From NCBI GenBank assembly GCA_050251195.1, contig JBFWNG010000013.1:1-64000 (forward strand): DNA of 64,000 nt. The letters run 5' to 3'. Under the pieces are notes generated by a model that was not told the DNA's origin, did no database searches, and was given only the letters and a program-made list of their open reading frames with translations. This stretch comes from JBFWNG01 sp050251195. Lineage in GTDB: Bacteria > Bdellovibrionota_B > Oligoflexia > Oligoflexales > Oligoflexaceae. Both the position numbers and the translations under genes were made by a program. The first letter of the stretch is position 1. Each line of letters opens with the position of its first letter. Of the stretch, positions 43,319 through 51,837 are shown piece by piece.

Positions 43319-44125
43319 TTATTCCTGGTTCGCGGCGCCTGCAAAGAACCCCATTACGTTGTAACCTGCATCAACGTAGTGGACCTCGCCTGTAACTCCG
43401 CTCGATAAGTCGCTGAGAAGGTACGCGGTCGACTTAGCGACTTCTTCAACGGTGACGTTTCGTTGCATGGGAGCCGTCATTGCGTTGATATTCAGCATTT
43501 TGCGGAAATCTTTGATCGCAGCGGACGCCAGCGTCCGGATGGGTCCGGCGCTCAAGGCGTTAATTCTTAAACCGTCTTTTCCAAGGTCCCAAGCGAGATA
43601 CTTGACTGTCATTTCCAGCGCGGATTTGCAAAGCCCCATGATATTGTAACCGGGTATGACTTTTTCGCCGCCGTAGTAGGACATCGTGCAAACGGAACCG
43701 CCCTTGTTCATGAGTGGCTGAGCCGCTCGCGTTGCGTTGATGAGACTGTAAACGCTGATGTCCATCGCTTTGAGGAAACCTTCTTTGGATACGTCTATTG
43801 TAGCAGACCTTAAATCTTGTGTGGGAGCAAAAGCGATCGCATGCACCAGAAAATCAATCGTGCCGAAAGCTTCTTTAACTTGCTTAAAAAACGCGGCAAC
43901 GTCTTCGGTGTTGCTTACGTCACAGGGGATGAGAAGTTTCGAACCCAAAGGTTCTACAATTTTTCTCACGCGATCTTCGTAACGATGGCCCTCGTCCTTG
44001 TCGGGAAGAAAACTGAACCCCAGAGTCGCACCCTCGTCAGCCAAGAATTTTGCCACGTGCGTCGCAATGGATCTCTCATTTGCCACGCCCATAATGATTC
44101 CGGTCTTACCAGTAAACAGTCCCAT
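43319..44125 (-). CDS. fabI: Enoyl-[acyl-carrier-protein] reductase (FabI type)
   Basis: A 268-residue short-chain dehydrogenase/reductase that carries out the last step of each fatty-acid elongation cycle, reducing enoyl-ACP with NADH. The glycine-rich GIIMGVANERSIA (about 9-21) and the catalytic Tyr160 and Lys167 (YNIMGLCK) are present, with Tyr150 ten residues before Tyr160 as in E. coli FabI. The length fits. The start was placed at MGLFTGKTG, where the family begins and AGAGGA lies 7 bases upstream. An in-frame earlier ATG would add 24 residues that look like leader. Essential enzyme, and probably the first gene of a transcript continuing into the ABC exporter. Confidence 0.95.
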   Translation of the reverse strand: MGLFTGKTGIIMGVANERSIATHVAKFLADEGATLGFSFLPDKDEGHRYEDRVRKIVEPLGSKLLIPCDVSNTEDVAAFFKQVKEAFGTIDFLVHAIAFAPTQDLRSATIDVSKEGFLKAMDISVYSLINATRAAQPLMNKGGSVCTMSYYGGEKVIPGYNIMGLCKSALEMTVKYLAWDLGKDGLRINALSAGPIRTLASAAIKDFRKMLNINAMTAPMQRNVTVEEVAKSTAYLLSDLSSGVTGEVHYVDAGYNVMGFFAGAANQE

Positions 44126-44283
44126 ATTGTTTTCCTCTGTTAACTTAATAATATATTTAGAGAAACTTGTTTTAGCATCTTTGCCCTGAGGGAACAAGGT
44201 TTAAAGCCCCAGTGCGGGACCCCGAAAAAACAGGGATAACGAGGCGTAAAATTTGCGAAATTTGATTCTTAAGAAGAGTGTAT

Positions 44284-44742
44284 TTATGGGCTGGGCGAAC
44301 GGTTCTCAGTCTTTTCCTCGAAATTTCTAATGTAGGCGACAAGTCCCTTGAGTTGCGGGTCAAACGTCTTGCCCCAAATAGGCATGTTAGGGCTTAGGCC
44401 GTGGGCGGCCCCACCTTCTCTAATCACAGATGCAATCCGCTCGTCGGACGTTTCCTTCTGCCACGCCCCATCTGTAAAATTTCTCGGTTTTACTGAAAGA
44501 GTTTTCACTTCTGGCCCGTCACCCTTGCCAGTGGCTCCGTGACATCGCGCACAGTAATGGGCGTAGAGAGCTGGAGGATCAAGTTCTTCTACTTCTTCTT
44601 TTGTTTCGGAGGTTACGTTCTCCGGCAGTGGGATTGTGGAACCGGAGGTTTGAGTGCCGGAGTCCCCGCTGCGTTTGGATTTAAAGAGGTCGCAGCTACC
44701 GATAAATGCAGTAAGAAAGATAAGGATAAACAAGTGCCGCAT
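44284..44742 (-). CDS. Lipoprotein c-type cytochrome
   Basis: A 152-residue lipoprotein (IGSC, Cys17) with one c-type haem site. CARCH at 64-68 binds haem covalently with His68 as a ligand; PNMPIWG (Met120) supplies the probable Met ligand. GATGKGDGP after CXXCH is typical of class-I cytochrome c. Residues 18-55 are a Ser/Thr/Glu-rich linker that would tether the haem domain to the outer or inner membrane. The ATG preceded by GGGGAGG was chosen over an earlier one with a non-signal N-terminus. The likely role is periplasmic electron transfer. Partners are not adjacent. Confidence 0.9.
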   Translation of the reverse strand: MRHLFILIFLTAFIGSCDLFKSKRSGDSGTQTSGSTIPLPENVTSETKEEVEELDPPALYAHYCARCHGATGKGDGPEVKTLSVKPRNFTDGAWQKETSDERIASVIREGGAAHGLSPNMPIWGKTFDPQLKGLVAYIRNFEEKTENRSPSP

Positions 44743-45039
44743 GACCGAACCTCCCCGCAATAGTGTGTTGCAATAGGGGCTCCAACTTTCGCCCATCCTT
44801 TAAATTCTAAGCCGTTTCATTGTCGCCTTTTTAGACAGTGTCTAAGCTTTTGACAGAAGAGTTGGCTCATCGGCCATCGCAACCGACGGGAACTTCGGTC
44901 GTTTTTCGTCGAGGTCATCAGCGTATTTCTTGCACAGATGGGGTTGCCAGTGTCCCCAATGGTGAAGTGTGTTCTATGGGATGCGGGTAGGAAAGTCTGT
45001 TGATCGTTGTTGCGAAGAACGGTTGTAGGGAGTTGGACA
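44743..45039. other. Divergent promoter region with a short palindrome
   Basis: Nearly 300 bases between the divergent cytochrome and large TPR genes. TTAGACA-G-TGTCTAA (44831-44845) is a perfect 15-base palindrome, and TTGACA follows at 44850, but without a good -10 box. No gene recognised. Confidence 0.45.
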
Positions 45040-48000
45040 GTGCGTTGGAATGACTTCAAATGTGTGGTTTTGGTTGTCGGTGCTTGCTTTGTTAGTAATG
45101 CTGATGTTTTTGCCGAATCGCTGAAGCCGGTAATCCCTCTTCAAGAAAGATTGGATGACCGCCTCTACTGGGAGCTAGCGCTTCGAGATCCGGGGGTTGC
45201 GTCGTCTCTCATTAGTGACGACCTATATTTTGAACAGCTCGCCGGCGAGATCAATCAACTCATTTCAGAAACTCGCCAAACTAAGGGCGTAAGCAAAGAA
45301 GATGCGCTCAAGAGTATCTACGAAAAATTTCTTTTGATGACTTACTTTCAAGAGGACGTTTTGATGGGCAGGGTGGTTACCGGCCTTCAAAAAACTAAGA
45401 TTGCCTCTAGTCTTTCAGAAACACGCAAGAACGTTGTGCGGTATGCCAAAGCTCATCTGGAAGTAACTAAAAACAAATCTTTCCAAGCTTCTGCCCGCTA
45501 CCATATTGCAACCCAGTCTTATCTCCTTGGCAGCAAGCGAGACCACTGGTTGAAGTATCTAGACGAAACAAGGAATCTTAATGGAGCGTTGCTGCGCCGT
45601 TCACGCTTTTTGGTAACAGCTCACAACGTTCTCAATAAGAACGATGAAAAAGCTCGAACGGAACTCGCCCGCATTTCAGCATCCCTCACCACCGAGGGAA
45701 CCATTGCGGCGCAACTTGTGGTCGCTCGCTCGTTCGGAGGCCTGAACAGAAACGGCAAGAAAGCCGGAAAGACTAGCGACAAATATCGTGCTTCCCTAAA
45801 TGCAGCCGTGAACAAGTCTCGAAAACTGTCGGAAGGCGAGGCGGAAGTTATTCTAACGAATGCCATCACGGTCTGGAAGCGTGCTGAGGGCAAAAACCAA
45901 AACTGGTCGAAGCCCCCATTCGCACTTAATGGTGCGAAAAAGTCTAATCAAACGCTTGCCATCCTCGAAAGGTCCGCGATACAGGATTACGCAGACGGCA
46001 ACCTCGGCCCGGCAATCAAGAAATATAAAGCGTTGAGCAAACAGGTTGATGACGCGGCATTGGCATATACCATGGACCAAAGAGTCGTCTCAATTCATCA
46101 AGCGCAATTCCAAAAAACAAAAGAACCAAAAGGGTATGAAACTGTCCTCGTCGAGATGGTTGGTAAGTACAACGATCTTTTTGTGGCGAAGTCGATCGAC
46201 GAATCTATTTCTGGTCGGGCTAAGCAACATTTCGAAACAAAGTATAAGCAGTTCGTGAACGGCTTTGTTGTCGCCGCATTGAAGTCGTCTGCAAGCCGCA
46301 AAGAACGCATGCAGGCAATCAAAATCGCGGGACGATACAAAGACAGTGTTTCCGATCAGGCCGAAAAAGACAAAGTCGACTTGAGCATTGCAAAGATATT
46401 TGCGGTCGACGGTCAACATGGTGAAGCTGTGGCGATATTGAGAGATCTAATCCAAAGATCGCAAGGACCGGAAGTCGTCACATACACCCAATTGGCAATC
46501 AAGTCGCAAAGCGTCGTTGCGGATTGGCCTGAAACGGCTCCATGGGCCGGAGTTAGCACCGGTAATGCCCAAGAAAGAACGGAACTTGTAACTTTCTACG
46601 AAAAGCTCAACGAAGTGAATCCCTCCTGGGCAAGCATAGCGCAAATGGGGCTTTTGAAGCTCAACCTTGGTTTTAAAGACGAAGCTTTCAAACTTTGGAC
46701 GGCGTCACTCGAAAAAGACTCTGCGAACAAGCATGCCCAACAAGCCGCCGGTTACATGATGATCTCTTATTATGACGGCAAACAATGGGATGAGTTGGAA
46801 AAATTTGCGGATTTGAACTTGAAAAACAATATCAAGCCTATGCGTCTTCAGAAAAGCTTGAATCCTCGAACCTATCTTGGTCATGCGCTGTTCAATGGTG
46901 GAAAGAAACACTTTGAAGAGAAGAATTTTACGGAAGCAAAGACTAAATTCGAACGCTTCCGAGCGGAGTTTGCGTCTGACAGCAGAATGGACGAAGCGAC
47001 CTACCTGCTAGCGCATTGCTATCACGAAGTGGCAGAACATGAAAAATCAATCGAAACACTTATGGTATTGGTGCAGAAATACCCAAATACTAAGTTCATG
47101 CGTCCTGCTTTGTTAAACGGCGGAGAGTGGTCTATCCCAATGGCTTATGAAGAGCAGGCGATGTTTTTTCTTAAGCGATTTGTCGTGCAGTTCCCTAAAG
47201 ATAAAGTTGTTGAAAACGTAAAAGACACCCTGATTCCTCTGCTGGCTGGCCGTGAACTATACGGCGATATTTCTCGTGTGCAATACGAACGGTCTGAATC
47301 AAAGTCGTTGGACGCCGATGCGCGCGCTAAAGCGGCATTCGAACTTATGAAGTTGGAAGAAAGATTTGGCGACAAGAGCATTGCGGAAAAGGCTGCAAAA
47401 AAAATCGTGAGCAACAAGAATTCTTCAGCATCGGCGCGGTCGCAGGCACTGATCTTTGAAGCGAAAAACCTTTACATGAATAACGTAGCCAAACTACGTC
47501 AAGTCGAGCAAGAAATCGCGTCTCTCGATTTGACAAATGCCGACGTTATGGAGAGTTTGGCCGAAGTCCGGTTTATCTTGGCGCAGAAGAGCGCATATCA
47601 AGTGAAAGAAGAAGTGTTTAACCTGGGTCTTAAGGATCCAGCAGCTGAGCTTAGCAACCAGCATAAGGCTTTCTTGGCGAGCTATAACAGTTTCAAGAAA
47701 GTATGTGAGACAGGACAAAACAGTTTTTGCGTTCCAGCACTCTTGAAAATTTCCGAAATGACTGAGCAGGCCGTTGCTGTAATGGAAGAGCTGACGATTC
47801 CGGAAAGTTTGGACGCCAAGTCGGTTGCAGCGTTTAATACCCATAAAGAACAATTTCTCGATGAGCTTGCGCAGATCACGCAGCAAGCAGATGGGCAGTC
47901 AGTGGATTCTGTAGCCCAAGGGTCAACGACGCCTGAATGGGTGTCGCGGGTAAACTGGACGAACAACAGCGATTGGTTCTTTAACGAAAGTGAAAACGAA

Positions 48001-48069
48001 ACCGGAAATAGTTTTATTCAATGGACAACAGAAGAAAGTCACGATGGAGCGGAAGATGATCAACAATAA
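45040..48069 (+). CDS. Large exported TPR-rich protein
   Basis: A 1009-residue exported protein with a signal peptide (WNDFKCVVLVVGACFVSNADVFA). The rest is almost entirely helical with many TPR-type units, clearest around residues 610-680: FNGGKKHFEEKNFTEAKTKFE, then a DEATYLLAHCYHEVAEHEKSIETL unit. GTG 45040 was chosen because AGGGAG lies 8 bases upstream; an in-frame TTG at 45007 would remove the classical signal sequence. Its stop overlaps the next gene, a TPR lipoprotein, by 14 bases, so the two should work together. Paired exported TPR proteins occur in gliding-motility (Glt/Agl) and surface-assembly loci of deltaproteobacteria; the link is suggestive only. No enzymatic motif. Confidence 0.82.
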   Translation: MRWNDFKCVVLVVGACFVSNADVFAESLKPVIPLQERLDDRLYWELALRDPGVASSLISDDLYFEQLAGEINQLISETRQTKGVSKEDALKSIYEKFLLMTYFQEDVLMGRVVTGLQKTKIASSLSETRKNVVRYAKAHLEVTKNKSFQASARYHIATQSYLLGSKRDHWLKYLDETRNLNGALLRRSRFLVTAHNVLNKNDEKARTELARISASLTTEGTIAAQLVVARSFGGLNRNGKKAGKTSDKYRASLNAAVNKSRKLSEGEAEVILTNAITVWKRAEGKNQNWSKPPFALNGAKKSNQTLAILERSAIQDYADGNLGPAIKKYKALSKQVDDAALAYTMDQRVVSIHQAQFQKTKEPKGYETVLVEMVGKYNDLFVAKSIDESISGRAKQHFETKYKQFVNGFVVAALKSSASRKERMQAIKIAGRYKDSVSDQAEKDKVDLSIAKIFAVDGQHGEAVAILRDLIQRSQGPEVVTYTQLAIKSQSVVADWPETAPWAGVSTGNAQERTELVTFYEKLNEVNPSWASIAQMGLLKLNLGFKDEAFKLWTASLEKDSANKHAQQAAGYMMISYYDGKQWDELEKFADLNLKNNIKPMRLQKSLNPRTYLGHALFNGGKKHFEEKNFTEAKTKFERFRAEFASDSRMDEATYLLAHCYHEVAEHEKSIETLMVLVQKYPNTKFMRPALLNGGEWSIPMAYEEQAMFFLKRFVVQFPKDKVVENVKDTLIPLLAGRELYGDISRVQYERSESKSLDADARAKAAFELMKLEERFGDKSIAEKAAKKIVSNKNSSASARSQALIFEAKNLYMNNVAKLRQVEQEIASLDLTNADVMESLAEVRFILAQKSAYQVKEEVFNLGLKDPAAELSNQHKAFLASYNSFKKVCETGQNSFCVPALLKISEMTEQAVAVMEELTIPESLDAKSVAAFNTHKEQFLDELAQITQQADGQSVDSVAQGSTTPEWVSRVNWTNNSDWFFNESENETGNSFIQWTTEESHDGAEDDQQ

Positions 48070-49012
48070 ACAAACAAAACTAGCGGCGACTCTGGTGCTA
48101 GGTGCGTCCCTACTGACAGGTTGTACGCTCTTTGGCGGCAAGAACGCGAACGAAGTGGTCGTGGCAGGTTCAAAGCCACAGACGATTGTCCAACATGTTG
48201 GGCACGACAAGCCAGTTATTTCAAAGCTTGATCGGGACAGCTGGGTGGAGATTCGCAAGTCTTCGGACAATGCAGTCAAGAAAATGTATGCGGCACTTGG
48301 CGCAAGAGAGTGGAACGTAGCGATCACAGACGCTCGTGCTTATCTTGCAAAGAAGCCAAAAGACTTTGACGCCCTCACCGTGCTGGCCGTCGGTTTGGCC
48401 ATGGATAAGCAGTTGTCGCTTGCGAGCTACTATGCCAATCTAATCGAGAAGTTTTACGGCGACAATGCACACGTTAAGAATATTCGAGGTATCGCCGTTT
48501 ATTACGCTCCGAACGTAACGATCCAAGATTATCGCCAAGCCATGGAACTCTTCCGCCAAGCCTTTGATATGGACAGCAATCAAATTGCTGCCGGATTAAA
48601 TCTTGGTCACGTTTATCTGAAGATGAACAACTTCCAACAAGCCGCTGAGACCTTTCAAGCCACTGAGCAACGCTGCAATTGCGAACCAGCGCTTATTGGC
48701 TACGGCTTGGCAACGGCACGCCTTGGACAGTACAAAGAATCCAAACTGGCGTTCGAGAAGGTTTTAGACATTAACCCTGACAGCTCTTTGGCTCTTTACA
48801 GACTTGCTCTTATCGAGAAAGACGTTAATAAAGACTGGAGCAAAGCAAAACGCCATTTAGAGAAGCTTCTTGCCGCTCCTTCGGAGACGAACCTAGACAT
48901 CAAACGCAGGGCAAATTTTCTTCTTCAAAGCATTGAGGCTCGAAAACTTGCTGACGACAATAACGAAGAAGATATAAAGCCAACGAAGACGACGTTGGAG
49001 TCGAACGAGTAA
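48056..49012 (+). CDS. TPR lipoprotein
   Basis: A 318-residue lipoprotein (LTGC, Cys23). Residues 85-290 contain about five TPR-like repeats, with YRQAMELFRQAFDMDSNQ and FQQAAETFQATEQRCNCEP, then a further clear unit starting SKLAFEKVLDINPDSSLAL. An ATG at 48056 with GGAG 5 bases upstream was preferred; earlier in-frame ATGs exist at 47990 and 48044. The start overlaps the upstream TPR gene, so translation is coupled. The likely role is a membrane-anchored scaffold or assembly factor (compare PilF-type or gliding-motility TPR lipoproteins). Which, if any, cannot be told from sequence. Confidence 0.85.
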   Translation: MINNKQTKLAATLVLGASLLTGCTLFGGKNANEVVVAGSKPQTIVQHVGHDKPVISKLDRDSWVEIRKSSDNAVKKMYAALGAREWNVAITDARAYLAKKPKDFDALTVLAVGLAMDKQLSLASYYANLIEKFYGDNAHVKNIRGIAVYYAPNVTIQDYRQAMELFRQAFDMDSNQIAAGLNLGHVYLKMNNFQQAAETFQATEQRCNCEPALIGYGLATARLGQYKESKLAFEKVLDINPDSSLALYRLALIEKDVNKDWSKAKRHLEKLLAAPSETNLDIKRRANFLLQSIEARKLADDNNEEDIKPTKTTLESNE

Positions 49013-49051
49013 TCGCAAAGAACGTCAATGGATTATTCTTCCGCGTTTCCA

Positions 49052-49069
49052 AACTTCCGCGCCTCCGCG
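49052..49069. repeat. Dispersed GC-rich repeat, left arm of an inverted pair
   Basis: AACTTCCGCGCCTCCGCG. An exact inverted copy lies at 49145-49162, making an 18-base arm pair with a 75-base loop. A variant occurs at 63862-63881. Confidence 0.75.
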
Positions 49070-49144
49070 ATCAAAACGGTAAAAACCGGCCACGTGGGTA
49101 ACGCTGATGGCTGGAGATATAGGTAACGAATTATACCGCTTGAA

Positions 49145-49162
49145 CGCGGAGGCGCGGAAGTT
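49145..49162. repeat. Dispersed GC-rich repeat, right arm of an inverted pair
   Basis: CGCGGAGGCGCGGAAGTT, the exact reverse complement of 49052-49069. Together they could form a long cruciform or terminator-like hairpin after the TPR lipoprotein gene. Confidence 0.75.
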
Positions 49163-49196
49163 AGCGCCCTTTGCGGTTAAATATCTTTGCCATTTT

Positions 49197-49205
49197 TGCT
49201 ATAGT
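49197..49205 (+). promoter_or_regulatory. Extended -10 promoter of the secreted protein gene
   Basis: TGCTATAGT has the extended -10 form (TGnTATAAT-like), about 33 bases before the ATG. TTAAAT 17 bases upstream is a weak -35. It would drive the 49.2-53.1 kb genes. Confidence 0.4.
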
Positions 49206-49237
49206 AGTCAGATACTCTTTAGGACTAGGAGGCTACT

Positions 49238-49960
49238 ATGGCTCGACGGCTGACCATTGTTTTTTTGTTTTTCTTTTCACCTGTAGCCTTCGGCGGTGAT
49301 TCCTCCCTAGTCAACCTGCTTTCCGCTTTTCTCTATAACCAGGTGAAAATATACGAATTCGTGGGTAAAAAGGATTCAGATTCCGCTAATTTTGTCCTTA
49401 ATAGGGCAGTCGCTTTTAATCAATTCATGCAGCTCCCTAAGTTCCCGACGGGGTTCAAAAGGGACGTGAGAACGGACAAACGGGCTCCCGAAAGGTTTAT
49501 GAAGAATCTTGTCGATCCTAAGGAACTTGCGTTTGTTCAAGAGACATACCTCCGCGCAAACCCCAAAGAATGTCAAGATAGTGATGGACTTGCGGCCATA
49601 TCGCTTTTTGATAACCGTCAAGCTCGGCTCTCTTATATTGTTGACCCAAAAGAAAGGGTTAAGCTAGAATGCCTGGCTTTAGCGCCGTTCTTGCAAGACA
49701 AGAATTTCAAAGATCTTTCCCTTGCCGACAAAGTTCAGTTTTTGGCGGATTGGGAGAAGAAGGGCAGTATATCAAGTGAGGCGGCACAACTTGCGAAAGC
49801 AGCGCTTTTTGTAGCGCATCATAAGTTCTCGGCGGCACTGAACGGTCTCTTTGACCTTCAAACTAAAGACAGCAAATACGTTATTATGTACGACGTCACG
49901 CAGAGAGCCTATAGCTACATGGAACACGGAAAGGGCAATGTTGCCCTAAAAGGTTTGTAA
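49238..49960 (+). CDS. Exported protein of unknown function
   Basis: A 240-residue protein with a signal peptide ending VAFGG and a strong AGGAGG site. The mature part is mostly helical (LVNLLSAFLYNQVKIYEFVG, then QLAKAALFVAHHKFSAALNGLFDL). It has two cysteines (KECQ and LECLAL) that might be bridged. I see no recognised domain. It ends 9 bases before the methionine-synthesis gene, so it is cotranscribed with that gene, but a functional link is not obvious. Confidence 0.7.
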   Translation: MARRLTIVFLFFFSPVAFGGDSSLVNLLSAFLYNQVKIYEFVGKKDSDSANFVLNRAVAFNQFMQLPKFPTGFKRDVRTDKRAPERFMKNLVDPKELAFVQETYLRANPKECQDSDGLAAISLFDNRQARLSYIVDPKERVKLECLALAPFLQDKNFKDLSLADKVQFLADWEKKGSISSEAAQLAKAALFVAHHKFSAALNGLFDLQTKDSKYVIMYDVTQRAYSYMEHGKGNVALKGL

Positions 49961-49969
49961 GGAACATAG

Positions 49970-51832
49970 GTGAACAGAACAGATATTAGAGACGTTCTCA
50001 GGAATAAGATTCCACTTTTGTTTGATGGTGCGACAGGTACCGAGCTTTACAATAAGGGCATTTTCATCAACAAATGCTTTGAAGAAGCAAACCTCTACAA
50101 CACGCATATGGTGGCGGAGCTTCATAACGACTACGTTAAAGCCGGTGCGGAAGTTTTGGAGTCCAACACTTGGGGCGCAAACAGATTTAAGCTAGCTAAG
50201 CACAATCTTCAGGATAAAACCTACGAAATAAATAAGGCTGGCGCTTCGATAGCCCGTCAAGCGGCCGGCGCCGAAGCATACGTTGCCGGCTCCGTCGGTC
50301 CTCTTGGTGTGCGAATTGAACCGTGGGGACCTACCTCGTTCGATGAAGCCATCCAGGCGTTTACCGAACAAATGCAAGGCCTGATTGACGGCGGAATCGA
50401 TATCTTTAGTTTGCAAACGTTCTCGGATATTTCCGAGCTTCAGCAGGCGATCAAGGCTGCTCGGAATGTGTCAAAGGACACACCGATTTTCGCGCAGGTT
50501 TCTATCAACCTTGACGGCAATCTGCCGTTAGGTACTCCGCTGAAATGGGCGATACAAAAGATGGACGAATGGGGCGTGGACGTTATCGGTCTCAATTGCT
50601 CCATCGGCCCGCAACCGATGTTTAGCCGAATCGCGACAATAAAGGGGCTCACGACCAAGCCCATTGTTATGCAACCAAACGCTGGCTTGCCAAAGGAAGT
50701 GGAAGGTCGGACGATCTACATGTGTACTCCGGAATACATGGGAGAGTTTACGAAGAACTTTTTGCAAGAAGGCGTCCAGTTTGTCGGTGGTTGCTGCGGT
50801 ACTTCGCCGGAACATGTGAAAGCAATGGCAAAAGCGTTTCGACACTATCGCTCGACAATGCATATCGAACAACCGCTCACGCGCATCTATGCGACGCCAA
50901 CAGAGGAGAAGAAGCCGGATGTTGCGAAGGTGCCATTCCGGGAAAAGTCTATGTGGTCGCAAAAGATCGCAGACGGCGAGAGCGTGTTCTCAGTTGAGCT
51001 ATTGCCTCCAGCGGGCGTCGATTTCACCGATATTTTGGCGAAATCAAAGGCGCTGAAACAAGCTGGCGTTGATGCGATAAATATTCCCGACGGACCGCGC
51101 GCCGGCGCGCGCATGAGTGCCATTCTCACCTCGGTAATCATCGAACAGCAAGCTGGTATTGAAACCGTTCTTCACTACACCTGCCGCGATAGAAACTTGC
51201 TTGGCATGCAGTCCGATATGTTGGGTGCGCAAGCAATCGGTCTTCGCAATATGCTGTTAATAACAGGCGATCCGCCTAAAATGGGAAGTTATCCTGACGC
51301 TACGGGCGTCTTCGACATCGACGCCATTGGCCTCGTGAACATGGTTCGTCAGCTAAACTCAGGTGTTGATCTCGGTGGACGGCCGATAGGCAAGCCTACA
51401 TCCATGTCTATTGGAGTCGGCGTCAATCCCGTTCATCAAAACTTCGAATATGAGATGAAGCGCTTTTGCTACAAAGTCGAGGCTGGCGCCGAATGGGCGA
51501 TTACCCAGCCGGTATTCGATGTCGCAGCGCTCTACAAATTTATTGACTATATTGAAAAGCATAATGTTCGAATTCCGATTATTGCAGGCATATGGCCCCT
51601 CTTAAGCTTTCGCAACGCCCAGTTCATGAACAACGAGGTACCCGGCGTCGTCATCCCTAAGGAGATAATGGCGCAAATGGCGGAGCCGCAAACACCGGAA
51701 GAAGCGCGACAGACAGGAGTTCGCATCGCCCGCAAAATGTCAGAGGAACTTAAGGGCGTTGTGCAAGGAATACAAGTCTCCGCGCCGTTCGGTAGGATCG
51801 ACCTCGCGTTGCAAGTGGCGGGACGCAACTAA
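49970..51832 (+). CDS. Bifunctional homocysteine S-methyltransferase / methylenetetrahydrofolate reductase
   Basis: A 620-residue cytoplasmic fusion enzyme (YitJ type). The N-terminal domain (about 1-300) is a zinc-dependent homocysteine methyltransferase: FDGATGTELY near residue 18, Cys210 in NCSIGP, and the zinc pair Cys275-Cys276 in GGCCGT. The C-terminal domain (about 330-615) is methylenetetrahydrofolate reductase, with FSVELLPPAG, HYTCRDRN and NMLLITGDPPKMG binding FAD and folate. The fusion makes methyl groups from folate and passes them to homocysteine for methionine. A GTG start with AAGGA upstream was chosen. It follows the secreted protein by 9 bases and precedes the glycosyltransferase by 5. 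Confidence 0.93.
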   Translation: MNRTDIRDVLRNKIPLLFDGATGTELYNKGIFINKCFEEANLYNTHMVAELHNDYVKAGAEVLESNTWGANRFKLAKHNLQDKTYEINKAGASIARQAAGAEAYVAGSVGPLGVRIEPWGPTSFDEAIQAFTEQMQGLIDGGIDIFSLQTFSDISELQQAIKAARNVSKDTPIFAQVSINLDGNLPLGTPLKWAIQKMDEWGVDVIGLNCSIGPQPMFSRIATIKGLTTKPIVMQPNAGLPKEVEGRTIYMCTPEYMGEFTKNFLQEGVQFVGGCCGTSPEHVKAMAKAFRHYRSTMHIEQPLTRIYATPTEEKKPDVAKVPFREKSMWSQKIADGESVFSVELLPPAGVDFTDILAKSKALKQAGVDAINIPDGPRAGARMSAILTSVIIEQQAGIETVLHYTCRDRNLLGMQSDMLGAQAIGLRNMLLITGDPPKMGSYPDATGVFDIDAIGLVNMVRQLNSGVDLGGRPIGKPTSMSIGVGVNPVHQNFEYEMKRFCYKVEAGAEWAITQPVFDVAALYKFIDYIEKHNVRIPIIAGIWPLLSFRNAQFMNNEVPGVVIPKEIMAQMAEPQTPEEARQTGVRIARKMSEELKGVVQGIQVSAPFGRIDLALQVAGRN

Positions 51833-51837
51833 AACCC

